49,845 nt of DNA from G020348185 sp964525045 (GCA_964525045.1 CAZGFD010000028.1:1-49845), one strand, 5' to 3'. Positions 26,311 to 35,121 are shown, numbered from the stretch's first letter. Notes: a model not told the origin generated them from the letters alone. Translations and numbers: made by a program.

Positions 26311-28187
26311 GTACACGACCCTTAACCGATACGCGTCGAAAATTGTTGTTGCTCGACCCCTATCCACGCAACAACCCCTACCGGATGACCGCAAATGAGC
26401 GTCGGGCATTCTGGTTCCCCAAGCTGAGTTTGCCCGTCATTGCGGGCTATACCCCCCCGGACTGGGATGTCACATTGATCGACGAAGCGGTCGAAGAAAT
26501 CACGGGAGAGGAGCCGTGCGACCTGGTCGGGATTTCCATCATGACGTGTTATGCGCCGCGGGCCTATGAATTGGCTGCAACATTCAGAAAACGGGGGAAA
26601 ACGGTGGTGCTTGGCGGCGTGCATCCCACCTATTGCCCTGAAGAGGCCCTTCAAAACTGCGACGCCATTGTATGCGGTGAGGCCGAGGATCTCTGGCCAC
26701 AGGTCATTGCGGATTTTGAAAACGGGGCTCTTCGCCGAATGTATCGAATGGACCAGTTCCCTTCCCTGGAACAGTACCGCAGCCCGCGCGTGGAATTACT
26801 GAGCCCGGACTCCTATATGACTCGCCATTGCACTTTCACGACACGAGGCTGCCATTTTGATTGTGAATTCTGCAGCGTCTCGCCTTTTAACGGGAAAACG
26901 ACCCGCCGACGTCCTGTGCCCGAGGTCATTGAAGAAATGAAAAAGGTGAAAGAGTGGATCCGGTCGGAGGTGGTCGAACGGATGACGAAAGATTCCTTAC
27001 TCGGTGCGATGAAAACCGCGGGACGAATTTGGGTCGGATTAGAAGAAGGGTCGATCGTGGCCTTTGTCGACGATTTGCACAACAGTCATCGTGCGTATTG
27101 CCGGGAATTATGGAGTGCGATGAAGTCGCTCAATATCAAATGGGGCTGCCAATCCACCATGTTTTTGGGGGATGACAAAGAATTGGTCAAACTCGCCGCT
27201 GACAGTGGTTGCGTGTCAGTCTTTGTTGGTTTGGAATCCGTGTCAGCCGATTCCTTGGACGAGACCAACAAGAACTTTAACCAAGTGAGAAAATTCGAAG
27301 ACCAAATAAAAATGTTTCACGATCATGGAATTATGGTGAATCCAGGCATGGTGTTCGGATTTGACAACGATGATGAATCGGTCTTTGAAACCGCTGTCGA
27401 TTTTCTCGTGCGAAACCGAGTGGAATTGGCGTATTTCAACGTCTTGACCCCCCTGCCCGGAACGGCTTTATACGAACGTTACAACCGGGAAGGCCGTATC
27501 TTTGATAAAGACTGGTCGAAATATGATGGCAAGCATGTGGTGTTTCAACCCAAACGCATGAGCCCCGAGCAACTTCTTGAGGGATTTTTCTGGGCCAATC
27601 ACCAATTCTATTCCTGGTCCTCGATTTGGCATCGGCTTAGTCATACGGGGCAACGACTGATTCCACGATTGGAAATGAATTGGCAATTCCGAAAATTGAT
27701 TAAACGGACATCGCCCCCGGGCAGCTTGTCCCCGGTCGCCAAAGTTATCAAGAATCTCCAAACGAAATTGCCAACGTTTGAGACGAACCAGCTTACTCCC
27801 AACGCCCTTCATTCCCTGAAACAAAATGTCCAGGCTGTGGGGCAGCAGGAATTATTTTTGAATATTCGGGCTCGACGCCACGATGCCTTTGCCGCATTGT
27901 TTATCGAACTGGAAGGCACGTTGGATCATCTCAACGCCAAGGAATTGTTGGAGCGCATTAAAAAGGCTGCCAAAGACGCCCAAATGGATATTGTGGTCAA
28001 TTTCGAGCACTTGCGGCAGGCCACCCCCAAGGCCATTCAAACTCTTGTGGATGGGGAGATCCTGAAGTCGGTGAAACCCTATGCCAACCTCCGATATCGA
28101 AAGCTCAAAGAAGCCTTTCAATCTATCTTGCAAGAAGTCGGGGTATCCGATCCGGGACTTTTGGAAGAGACGACTGAAAATGCATGA
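26307..28187 (+). CDS. B12-binding-type radical SAM protein with C-terminal STAS-like region
   Basis: 626 residues. N-terminal cobalamin-binding-like Rossmann part (~10-150; DPYPRNNPYRM, LVGISIMTCYAPRAYELA, VVLGGVHPTYCPEEAL), then radical SAM with the cluster motif in TRGCHFDCEFCSV (C-x3-C-x2-C) at about residue 185, and the usual NPGMVFGFDNDDESVFE. After ~450 comes a helical linker, and residues ~515-610 (FAALFIELEGTLDHLNAKELLERIKK... IVVNFEHLRQATPKA) look like a STAS domain. AGGAGG precedes the ATG at 26307. It overlaps lysA by eight bases. The B12-dependent class includes methylases and ring-forming enzymes; the substrate is unknown. Confidence 0.8.
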   Translation: MSTRPLTDTRRKLLLLDPYPRNNPYRMTANERRAFWFPKLSLPVIAGYTPPDWDVTLIDEAVEEITGEEPCDLVGISIMTCYAPRAYELAATFRKRGKTVVLGGVHPTYCPEEALQNCDAIVCGEAEDLWPQVIADFENGALRRMYRMDQFPSLEQYRSPRVELLSPDSYMTRHCTFTTRGCHFDCEFCSVSPFNGKTTRRRPVPEVIEEMKKVKEWIRSEVVERMTKDSLLGAMKTAGRIWVGLEEGSIVAFVDDLHNSHRAYCRELWSAMKSLNIKWGCQSTMFLGDDKELVKLAADSGCVSVFVGLESVSADSLDETNKNFNQVRKFEDQIKMFHDHGIMVNPGMVFGFDNDDESVFETAVDFLVRNRVELAYFNVLTPLPGTALYERYNREGRIFDKDWSKYDGKHVVFQPKRMSPEQLLEGFFWANHQFYSWSSIWHRLSHTGQRLIPRLEMNWQFRKLIKRTSPPGSLSPVAKVIKNLQTKLPTFETNQLTPNALHSLKQNVQAVGQQELFLNIRARRHDAFAALFIELEGTLDHLNAKELLERIKKAAKDAQMDIVVNFEHLRQATPKAIQTLVDGEILKSVKPYANLRYRKLKEAFQSILQEVGVSDPGLLEETTENA

Positions 28188-29451
28188 TTTTCATTATCAG
28201 GACAAGGAACTGTTTTGCGAAGAGGTTCCGATCCAGCGAATTGTGCGGGACGTCGGTACACCCTGTTATATCTATAGTTACCGGACCCTGATTCGTCACT
28301 ATCGAGCCTATGACCAGGCCTTTGGGACGATTCCCCATATCATTGCCTATGCGATGAAAGCTAATTCGAATTTATCGATTCTTCGGGCTTTGGCGAGGGA
28401 AGGAAGTGGGGCCGATATCGTCTCAGGAGGAGAACTCTATCGAGCATTGAAAGCGGGAGTGCCTTCAGAAAAGATCGTATTTGCCGGAGTGGGGAAGTCA
28501 CGTCTGGAGTTTCAAGAAGCCCTGAAGTCCGACATTCTCATGTTCAATGTTGAATCATCCGGTGAACTTCACCTGATTAACGATGTGGCAGGAGAGATGG
28601 GTCTTCGGGCGCGCGTGGCGCTTCGGGTCAACCCCGACATCGATCCCAAGACTCATCCCTACATTTCAACCGGCTTGAAAAAGAGCAAGTTCGGAATTGG
28701 GGCAGAACGGGCGGTGGAAGAATTCAATGTGGCGTCTACCCTTCCCCACATTGAGGTAGTGGGAATCCACGCGCACATCGGATCGCAACTCACTGAGCTG
28801 ACTCCCTTTATCGATGCCCTGAAAAAAGTCTTGGCCTTGATTGAAACCCTTCAATCTCGGGGAACCGACATCCGTTATCTTAATATTGGCGGAGGATTGG
28901 GAATCACCTATGCCAATGAAAACCCCCCCCATCCCAAGGACCTGGCAGAAGCCATTTCCCCATTGTTACGGGATTTAAAATGCCAGTTGATTCTGGAACC
29001 TGGTCGATCCATTGTCGGAAATGCGGGAGTTCTGGTGACACGTGTGTTGTATAACAAAGAAACGGAGGCAAAGCGGTTTGTCGTCGTTGATGCTGCGATG
29101 AATGATCTGCTTCGGCCCAGTTTGTATGACGCCCATCATGAAATTCAACCCGTGCGTCAGAGCACTGGCTCCGCCACGACAACTGTTGACGTCGTCGGGC
29201 CAATTTGCGAGTCCGGAGATTTTCTGGCCAAGGATCGGAAAATGGCCAACACCCAAGCGGGTGACCTTCTGGCGGTCATGAGTTCCGGGGCTTATGGGTT
29301 CACGATGGCCTCCAATTATAATTCAAGACCTCGCGTTGCAGAAGTGCTCGTGAAAGACACACACCTGCATGTCATCCGGGCACGGGAGCAATATGATGAC
29401 CTTATCCGAGGCGAAGTGGTTCCGGAATTTTTGGACCCTCCTTTTGCGTAG
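28180..29451 (+). CDS. lysA: diaminopimelate decarboxylase
   Basis: 423 residues. Makes lysine from meso-diaminopimelate with PLP. ATG at 28180 (MHDFHYQDKELFCEEV) is right: it overlaps the radical SAM stop and gives the standard N-terminus, whereas the longer frame has no family match. PLP lysine in AYAMKANSNLSILR; GGGLGITY glycine loop; EPGRSIVGNAG; and CESGDFLAKDR with the active-site cysteine. Ends at 29451, where the stop overlaps a REP element. Last lysine step; dapA and dapB follow. Confidence 0.97.
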   Translation: MHDFHYQDKELFCEEVPIQRIVRDVGTPCYIYSYRTLIRHYRAYDQAFGTIPHIIAYAMKANSNLSILRALAREGSGADIVSGGELYRALKAGVPSEKIVFAGVGKSRLEFQEALKSDILMFNVESSGELHLINDVAGEMGLRARVALRVNPDIDPKTHPYISTGLKKSKFGIGAERAVEEFNVASTLPHIEVVGIHAHIGSQLTELTPFIDALKKVLALIETLQSRGTDIRYLNIGGGLGITYANENPPHPKDLAEAISPLLRDLKCQLILEPGRSIVGNAGVLVTRVLYNKETEAKRFVVVDAAMNDLLRPSLYDAHHEIQPVRQSTGSATTTVDVVGPICESGDFLAKDRKMANTQAGDLLAVMSSGAYGFTMASNYNSRPRVAEVLVKDTHLHVIRAREQYDDLIRGEVVPEFLDPPFA

Positions 29452-29575
29452 TTGCAGCATCTCATGCTGCTCTTAATTTAAAAATAAACGGAGAAACAGA
29501 AGCATCGCATGTTGCCTCCGAACGACATTTTGATGTTGGGGATTTCGAAGAAGCGCCATGAGATGGCGCAGCTAC
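29448..29575. repeat. REPIN-like element (two inverted REP hairpins)
   Basis: Left REP: GTAG then hairpin GCAGCAT-CTC-ATGCTGC (29448-29470). Right REP, inverted: GCGCCAT-GAG-ATGGCGC then CTAC (29553-29575). The pair is 128 bp. The GTAG tetranucleotide at the foot of a palindrome is the hallmark of REPs moved by RAYT transposases, and a RAYT gene is in the window. The left copy includes the lysA stop codon. Confidence 0.75.
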
Positions 29576-29607
29576 AAACTTTCGTTAATATAATTTGAGT
29601 TTCATCT

Positions 29608-30480
29608 ATGTTCTCCGGTTCACTCGTCGCTATTGTGACCCCGTTTAAGGGCGGCAACCTTGACGAAAAGGGCTATGCCGATTTAGTTGAATTCCAGATT
29701 GCCAATGGGACGCATGGCATTGTGCCCTGTGGGACGACTGGGGAATCCGCCACTCTCTCCCATGAAGAACATGAACGACTGGTGGCGCTGACCGTCGAAG
29801 TCGTTCATCAACGGGTGCCGGTCATTGCGGGAACGGGTTCCAATTCCACAGACGAAGCCATCGCCTTTACCAAACATGCGAAATCCGTCGGGGCTGACGG
29901 GGCCCTGCTCATCACGCCGTATTATAATAAACCGACCCAAGAAGGGCTCTTTCAACATTATGCTTCCGTGGCCAAGGCCGCTGACATTCCATTGGTCTTG
30001 TACAACATTCCCGGCCGCACCGGCGTGAATATGGCCCCGGCAACCGTGGCCCGTTTGGCTGCGATTCCCAGTGTCGTCGCCATTAAAGAGGGGAGCGGGT
30101 CGTTACCCCAGGTCTCGGATATTATTCAGCAATGCGGGGACCAGATTACCCTGATTTCCGGTGATGACGGTCTCACACTTCCCATGATGGCGCTTGGGGC
30201 CAAAGGCGTCATTACCGTGACGGCAAATATTGCGCCGGCTGACATGGCCAACTTGGTGAACGCCGCTCTCAATGGAAATTACGACGAGGCTCGCCTCCTG
30301 CACTACAAACTGGCTCCGTTGTTCACCGCCTTGTTTTATGAAACCAATCCCATTCCCGTGAAAGCGGCCTTGGCCCACATGGGGAAAATTCAAAATGAAC
30401 TTCGTCTTCCCCTCACTGCGATGTCCTCGGAACACCAAGACCAACTCCATCAGGTCTTGAAAATTTCCGGTCTGTTGTAA
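29608..30480 (+). CDS. dapA: 4-hydroxy-tetrahydrodipicolinate synthase
   Basis: 290 residues, the usual length. Condenses pyruvate with aspartate semialdehyde, the first committed lysine step. Seen: SGSLVAIVTPFKGG at the start, GTTGESATLSHEEH (pyruvate-binding TT pair), YYNKPTQEGLFQHY, YNIPGRTG with the catalytic tyrosine, and the Schiff-base lysine in VVAIKEGSG. The Shine-Dalgarno sequence is weak. dapB starts 17 bases after the stop. Confidence 0.97.
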   Translation: MFSGSLVAIVTPFKGGNLDEKGYADLVEFQIANGTHGIVPCGTTGESATLSHEEHERLVALTVEVVHQRVPVIAGTGSNSTDEAIAFTKHAKSVGADGALLITPYYNKPTQEGLFQHYASVAKAADIPLVLYNIPGRTGVNMAPATVARLAAIPSVVAIKEGSGSLPQVSDIIQQCGDQITLISGDDGLTLPMMALGAKGVITVTANIAPADMANLVNAALNGNYDEARLLHYKLAPLFTALFYETNPIPVKAALAHMGKIQNELRLPLTAMSSEHQDQLHQVLKISGLL

Positions 30481-30497
30481 GAAATCGCACCATTCCA

Positions 30498-31307
30498 ATG
30501 ATCAATACCATTATCATGGGAGCGGCTGGACGTATGGGAAAACGCCTCATTGCCCTCGTCCAGGAATCGGACAATCTGGCCCTGGCCGGGGCGATAGAAT
30601 GGCCCGGACACCCGGCGGTTGGCCGGGACGCGGGGCAGGAAGCCGGATCCCGTCGAGCCGGCATTCTCATTCAAGACAATATTGAACTGGCCATTGCTGA
30701 AAGTGACGTCATCATCGATTTCACCGCCCCCCGTGTCACGCTAGCCATACTCGAAAAGGCCGTTCAGCACAAAAAGGCCATGGTGATCGGCACCACCGGG
30801 ATGGACAAGGATGACCTACAAAGGCTCAACAAGATAGCCCCTTCCATCCCTTGCGTCTTTGCCCCGAATATGAGTATCGGAATTAATGTGCTCCTCAATA
30901 TCATAGGCAAAACCGTCAAAGCCCTTGGATCGGGCTATGACATCGAAGTCATCGAAGCCCATCACAACAAAAAAAAGGACGCCCCGAGCGGAACCGCCCT
31001 GAAACTAGCCGAAGTGTTAGCCCAAGCGGCGAATTGGGATATCGGAGAGGTGGGGGTGTTTTCCCGTCATGGGCTCATTGGGGAACGGGGAAGCCGGGAA
31101 ATTGGTATTCAAACGATTCGAGCCGGCGATATTGTCGGGGATCACACAGTGTTGTTTGGGGGCCAGGGAGAACGGATAGAAATCACCCATCGTGCTCAAA
31201 ACCGCGATACGTTTGCCCGCGGAGCCTTGCGCGCCGCGGATTGGGTGGTGAAGCAACCTCCCGGGCTCTACCACATGGCCGATGTCCTTGGGTTGGCTCA
31301 ACCCTAA
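30498..31307 (+). CDS. dapB: 4-hydroxy-tetrahydrodipicolinate reductase
   Basis: 269 residues. Reduces the dapA product with NAD(P)H. N-terminal nucleotide site MGAAGRMGKRLI, DFTAPRVTL, GTTGMDKDD, SIGINVLLNI, and the catalytic HHNKKKDAPSGTA block (His-His and Lys). The C-terminal substrate domain is complete (RAADWVVKQPPGLYHMADVLGL). Together with dapA and lysA it covers three steps of lysine synthesis; the other dap genes lie elsewhere. It ends the long plus-strand gene run. Confidence 0.97.
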   Translation: MINTIIMGAAGRMGKRLIALVQESDNLALAGAIEWPGHPAVGRDAGQEAGSRRAGILIQDNIELAIAESDVIIDFTAPRVTLAILEKAVQHKKAMVIGTTGMDKDDLQRLNKIAPSIPCVFAPNMSIGINVLLNIIGKTVKALGSGYDIEVIEAHHNKKKDAPSGTALKLAEVLAQAANWDIGEVGVFSRHGLIGERGSREIGIQTIRAGDIVGDHTVLFGGQGERIEITHRAQNRDTFARGALRAADWVVKQPPGLYHMADVLGLAQP

Positions 31308-31434
31308 GTTGATTTTTAAATACATTCCCCCACTGTTCTCCTGCCATTTGTAGTACCGACCTGGTGTAAACTGCATGAAAAATTTCTTGTTCTACCAACC
31401 AGGAATAGTCTTTTCGGTGAGCTCAAAACCCAAT

Positions 31435-31454
31435 GCTCGAAACCCGAAACTTTC
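31435..31454. repeat. GAAACCC heptad repeat downstream of dapB
   Basis: GCTCGAAACCCGAAACTTTC, the same unit type as the other intergenic heptad blocks. Confidence 0.55.
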
Positions 31455-31582
31455 TTATTCCGTTTTCATTGACAAACTTAAAATTCTCATGTTTTGATCC
31501 CTGGAGTCAGAGGAACTCAGTTTCCCTTCAAAATTAATAGGGCAAACGGTATTTTTTAGGATAAACCAAGGAGGAAATTGGA

Positions 31583-31825
31583 ATGGATATGTTTGGGAAG
31601 GTTCCGCTTGTTGAAATCCCACTGCATCTAACCCCGGATCAGAAAAAGTGGTTAGATAAAATGGTGGAAGAAGGGAAGATTGCGATTCCGCCGGGAGGAA
31701 CCCTTGAAAAAGGCTCCGTCATATCCATGTTTATTCGCATGTTGATTCACAATGCGATGGAGGAACAGCAGCGGCAAGCCGCTCTCGAAGCGGATGATGA
31801 TGAGGACGACGATGATGATGAATAA
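31583..31825 (+). CDS. small conserved-looking acidic protein, function unknown
   Basis: 80 residues, not recognised. AAGGAGGAAATTGGA before the ATG is a strong ribosome site, so expression is likely. The sequence has a soluble N-terminal half (FGKVPLVEIPLHLTPDQKKW, EEGKIAIPPGGTLEKG), a short amphipathic helix (ISMFIRMLIHNAMEEQQRQ), and an acidic tail of Asp/Glu at the C-terminus. Such tails are often flexible or metal-binding. No signal peptide. It lies alone between dapB and hemL. Confidence 0.65.
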   Translation: MDMFGKVPLVEIPLHLTPDQKKWLDKMVEEGKIAIPPGGTLEKGSVISMFIRMLIHNAMEEQQRQAALEADDDEDDDDDE

Positions 31826-31866
31826 GGTCGAGCGCTCGATTGTGAAGATGGGCACAGACTCGGGGG

Positions 31867-31898
31867 GCACTCAGCTCCGGGAGCACTCAGCTCCGGGA
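31867..31898. repeat. 16-bp perfect tandem duplication
   Basis: GCACTCAGCTCCGGGA occurs twice head to tail (31867-31882, 31883-31898), just after the small acidic protein gene. Confidence 0.9.
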
Positions 31899-31910
31899 GA
31901 CGACATTAAG

Positions 31911-32040
31911 GAGAATATCGAATTTCGAACAAGGACTCATGAATGTCGAAGGAAAGCGGGGTATGGGGAACTGTGGGGTCTGCCCACCCCACTCTTCGTA
32001 AATCGACATTCCTGGTTCGATATTGGATATTGTTTTTTTT
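31911..32040. repeat. large inverted-repeat hairpin element between convergent genes
   Basis: Left arm GAGAATATCGAATTTCGAAC and following up to GAATGTCGA (31911-31948), right arm TCGACATTCCTGGTTCGATA and following up to 32032, complementary with few mismatches. It ends in a run of T at 32033-32040, so it may also terminate transcription on the plus strand. It looks like a miniature mobile hairpin; no transposase ends were recognised. Confidence 0.65.
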
Positions 32041-32056
32041 GATCCCCAGCCGACCG

Positions 32057-33343
32057 TTACCCAAGGTTCCTAAAAACTTTTTGGGCAGCGGATACAGTCT
32101 GTTCAATATGGCCAGTGGTATGGGCCGTTGAAAGAAACATCGCTTCAAACTGGGAGGGAGCCAGATAGATCCCCTGCTCCAACATTCCATGGAAAAATCT
32201 TGCGTAGGCTTGTGTATCGGACTGCTTGGCCGTCGAGTAATTCACGACTGGGCCTTTGGCAAAAAAGCCTCCTAACATCGAGCCGACCCGGGTTTGGTAA
32301 TATGGCACCTTAGCTTTGTGGGCAGCCGTTCCTAACCCTTCCTCCAACCTCTTTCCTTTCTCTTCCAGGTCACGATACACCTTTTTGGCTTTGAGCCGTC
32401 GCAAGGTTTCCAGTCCAGCCGTGACTGCCACAGGATTACCCGATAAGGTCCCGGCTTGATAAACCGGGCCAATAGGGGCAACCATTTTCATGATGTCCCC
32501 GCGGCCACCATAAGCCCCAATCGGCAACCCCCCGCCAATAATTTTCCCTAAACAGGTGAGATCGGGTATCACGCCGAAGAGGGATTGGGCTCCACCGAAA
32601 TGCACCCGAAATCCGGTCATGACTTCATCGAAAATCAGAAGACTGTCATGTTTCTCGGTGATGTCACGCAAAAATGGGAGAAATTCCTGATGGGGCAGGA
32701 CCACTCCCATATTGCCAGCCACAGGTTCCACAATAATTGCAGCGACATGTTTTGCCTGTTTTTGAAGTATCTGTTTGACCGCCTTGAAGTCGTTATAGGG
32801 GGCGGTAAGCGTGTGTCGTGCAAATGAGGCAGGAACCCCGGGACTGTCCGGGATTCCCAGCGTGGCCACCCCGGAACCGGCTTTCACTAATAGATGATCG
32901 GCATGGCCGTGGTAGCACCCTTCAAATTTGAGAATGCCGTCCCGCTTGGTGAAGCCCCGCGCCACCCTAATCGCGCTCATGACGGCCTCTGTCCCGGAAT
33001 TCACTAATCGAACCTGGTCGACGGAGGGAAGAGCGTTGGTGATCAGGGAAGCCAATTGTATTTCCTGCTCGCAAGGTGTGCCAAAACTTGTGCCTCTCTT
33101 TACCGCCTGAATCACGGATTGAATGACCCGCGGATTGGCATGTCCGAGAATCATCGGACCCCAGGACAAGACATAGTCAATCAACTGATTCCCGTCGGCA
33201 TCGTATATATGAGGCCCTTTGGCTCGTTTCATGAAAAGTGGCTGTCCTCCAACTGACCGAAAGGCCCGGACGGGACTATTCACTCCTCCGGGAATCACGG
33301 TTTGAGCGACAGAAAAGAGTTGAGTCGAACGATGCGTCTTCAT
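32057..33343 (-). CDS. hemL: glutamate-1-semialdehyde 2,1-aminomutase
   Basis: 428 residues. Class III PLP enzyme that makes 5-aminolevulinate in the C5 haem pathway. Seen: PGGVNSPVRAFRSVGG at the N-terminus, YVLSWGPMILGHANP, SFGTPCEQEI, VRLVNSGTEAVMSAIRVARG, KFEGCYHGHAD, DEVMTGFRV, and the PLP lysine in CLGKIIGGGLPIGAYGGR. AAAGGAAAACCT precedes the ATG at 33343. It is convergent with the small acidic protein gene; single-gene unit. The haem demand of a nitrifier-like organism fits. Confidence 0.97.
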   Translation of the reverse strand: MKTHRSTQLFSVAQTVIPGGVNSPVRAFRSVGGQPLFMKRAKGPHIYDADGNQLIDYVLSWGPMILGHANPRVIQSVIQAVKRGTSFGTPCEQEIQLASLITNALPSVDQVRLVNSGTEAVMSAIRVARGFTKRDGILKFEGCYHGHADHLLVKAGSGVATLGIPDSPGVPASFARHTLTAPYNDFKAVKQILQKQAKHVAAIIVEPVAGNMGVVLPHQEFLPFLRDITEKHDSLLIFDEVMTGFRVHFGGAQSLFGVIPDLTCLGKIIGGGLPIGAYGGRGDIMKMVAPIGPVYQAGTLSGNPVAVTAGLETLRRLKAKKVYRDLEEKGKRLEEGLGTAAHKAKVPYYQTRVGSMLGGFFAKGPVVNYSTAKQSDTQAYARFFHGMLEQGIYLAPSQFEAMFLSTAHTTGHIEQTVSAAQKVFRNLG

Positions 33344-33674
33344 AGGTTTTCCTTTGTTAAATGCCGGCTGGGAAGAAACCCGGCGAACCTATCACGCAAA
33401 TTTTTCTCATGTCAAACAGGATTTTCTCTAGGAATGGTTTCAAGTTTCAGGTTTCAGGAAAGAAGTCTTGAATAGGTTGATTAGGCATTTCGAGCTGGTG
33501 AAAGGTGTATCTTTGGACAAATGAGAATGAAGTGCCAAGTTGAGTTCGTATCTGTTAAGATGCGTGCTCGGGCATATGGAAATTTTACTGAAGCGGCTTT
33601 CAGGAATTTTTCACTGTGGGGGAATTTCTCTACCTGTTAGGAGTAAAGAAAACTTAATTCCATAGGGGTCGTGA
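33344..33674. other. intergenic between divergent genes, with a heptad repeat
   Basis: 331 bases. Holds GGTTTCAAGTTTCAGGTTTC (about 33436-33455), another GAAACCY-type block. No gene and no clear promoter. Confidence 0.5.
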
Positions 33675-34271
33675 ATGATGTGGCACAGGAGATTATGGGT
33701 TAATTGGGGTACATTGGCTTGTGCCTGTGTTCTTGGGTTATCAGGAGCTTGTTCGAGCCAACCGGAATTCGAACGGGTGGAGGAGTACCCGGAAGGCATG
33801 CAAATCGACACAGCGAAGAGCGCATTTTCCAACAAATTGCAAACGACGACGGTCTCGGATCGGTACACGGCTGGCTATGACGCCGTATGGGCGGCCACCA
33901 AGCGAGTCGCTCACCATTTTGAGAAGCTTCACGGGAAACCCGTTATCCGAATCGATGAAAAAAAAGGAAGCATTGAACTCCGTGACACGCATAAGATTGA
34001 TAGATCGAAGGGATATAATTCGGATGCTGAACGGATCGAAGGGTGGAAGGATGAGTTTCTCATCAAAGTGGTAGCGCTTGACGGTAACCGAACCCAGGTG
34101 ACCGTTTCGAGGAAAGTTGTCGGAATTCCCTCTTTTCGTCTTTGTGGGGACGACCTCGTTCAATGCGGGTCGTTATACGAACCTGAAGTCTCCAATGCCA
34201 AAATAGAAGAGTGGATCCTGACTAAGATAGAAGACGATCTGGCTTCAACCGCCGGCGGGTCTTCTCATTAA
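33675..34271 (+). CDS. lipoprotein of unknown function
   Basis: 198 residues, probably outer-membrane or periplasmic. Signal peptide with lipobox (CVLGLSGAC). The mature part is a mixed alpha/beta region: VSDRYTAGYDAVWAATKRVAHHFEKLHG, then IRIDEKKGSIELRDTHKI, and a beta stretch with TQVTVSRKVVGIPSF. The segment that follows the signal peptide resembles domains that fold as two-layer sandwiches in small lipoproteins, but I do not recognise a family. Two cysteines occur near the end (RLCGDDLVQCGS). No close operon partner: the next gene is on the other strand. Confidence 0.65.
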   Translation: MMWHRRLWVNWGTLACACVLGLSGACSSQPEFERVEEYPEGMQIDTAKSAFSNKLQTTTVSDRYTAGYDAVWAATKRVAHHFEKLHGKPVIRIDEKKGSIELRDTHKIDRSKGYNSDAERIEGWKDEFLIKVVALDGNRTQVTVSRKVVGIPSFRLCGDDLVQCGSLYEPEVSNAKIEEWILTKIEDDLASTAGGSSH

Positions 34272-34342
34272 AGAAAGCTCCTACTATTGAGACCGTTGAT
34301 CCATTGAGAAATTGAATCCCCCCCCTGACTCCCAAAATAAAA

Positions 34343-34440
34343 ATTTCAGGTTCCAGGTTTCAAGTTCAACACTGGGGTTCCAACTTGAAAAACCTAAATG
34401 CCCAAACATTCCCCCGTTTCTTACCTGAAACTTGAAAGTT
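34343..34440. repeat. GAAACCY-type repeats in both orientations
   Basis: TTTCAGGTTCCAGGTTTCAAG on the left (about 34344-34364, split by a few bases) and ACCTGAAACTTGAAAG on the right (34424-34439), again forming possible hairpin arms in an intergenic space between convergent lipoprotein genes. Confidence 0.65.
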
Positions 34441-34458
34441 TTTCCCGTAAGTAGAGCA

Positions 34459-35121
34459 TTAAGGAGAAGCATTTGAGGGTGGTGGTTCCTTCACGGAAGG
34501 CTGATGGGGGGAGGAGGGTGTTTGCATCTGCTCAATGCGTTCTTCCAGGCTTTTCACCTTTTTTTCCAACCGCTCGATTTCATCTTTGCTTGGGGCAGGC
34601 TCGGTTTTAGCGTAAACCGTAATGGGGGTTGGGCCCTCATAGTTTTTTCCGATCAATTCGAGCAACGGTCTGATGGCGTTCCCCGGTTGGGCATTGAAGG
34701 TTTTTATTCTTACTTTAAGATACCCTTCCCAAATCGGCCCTGGATCTTTGACATCATGGATGCTGAAGAGCTCAAGACGTATTTCTTGCCATTGGGCAGG
34801 AAGACGAGAAAGCCCGGGGTTCCCAGGGATGAGAACGATGTTACTTGACTCATCATTGATTCTGAAAAAGAGTACCAGCGTCTCTTGGGTCAATTGGTTA
34901 GTCACGGTCCAGCCGGCATGTCGCATTTCGGAAACGAGGAGTGTGCGGAATCCTTGTTCTTTTTCCGTTTGAGGTTCGGGAAGTGCCACATAAATGGGCT
35001 GAGATGGACGAAAGGTAAAACTCTGATCGGCTCTTCCCGAAAGGTAACCGCCGGGATTTAAAGTGGAACATGCGCATATGAAAGTGGCCAGAAAAAGGGT
35101 GAGGACAATTTCTCTTTTCAT
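34459..35121 (-). CDS. lipoprotein with C-terminal coiled coil
   Basis: 220 residues. Signal peptide (EIVLTLFLATFICAC) with lipobox cysteine at 18. A ~140-residue domain follows (PIYVALPEPQTEKEQGFRTL, HAGWTVTNQ, ETLVLFFRINDESSNIVLIPG, RLELFSIHDVKDPGPIWEG), then a predicted coiled coil (DEIERLEKKVKSLEERIEQM) and a Pro/Ser-rich tail. Not recognised as a named family. It converges on the 33675 gene and diverges from the 35207 gene. Its DUF-like N-terminal fold could contact another envelope protein; no evidence beyond that. Confidence 0.65.
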   Translation of the reverse strand: MKREIVLTLFLATFICACSTLNPGGYLSGRADQSFTFRPSQPIYVALPEPQTEKEQGFRTLLVSEMRHAGWTVTNQLTQETLVLFFRINDESSNIVLIPGNPGLSRLPAQWQEIRLELFSIHDVKDPGPIWEGYLKVRIKTFNAQPGNAIRPLLELIGKNYEGPTPITVYAKTEPAPSKDEIERLEKKVKSLEERIEQMQTPSSPHQPSVKEPPPSNASP

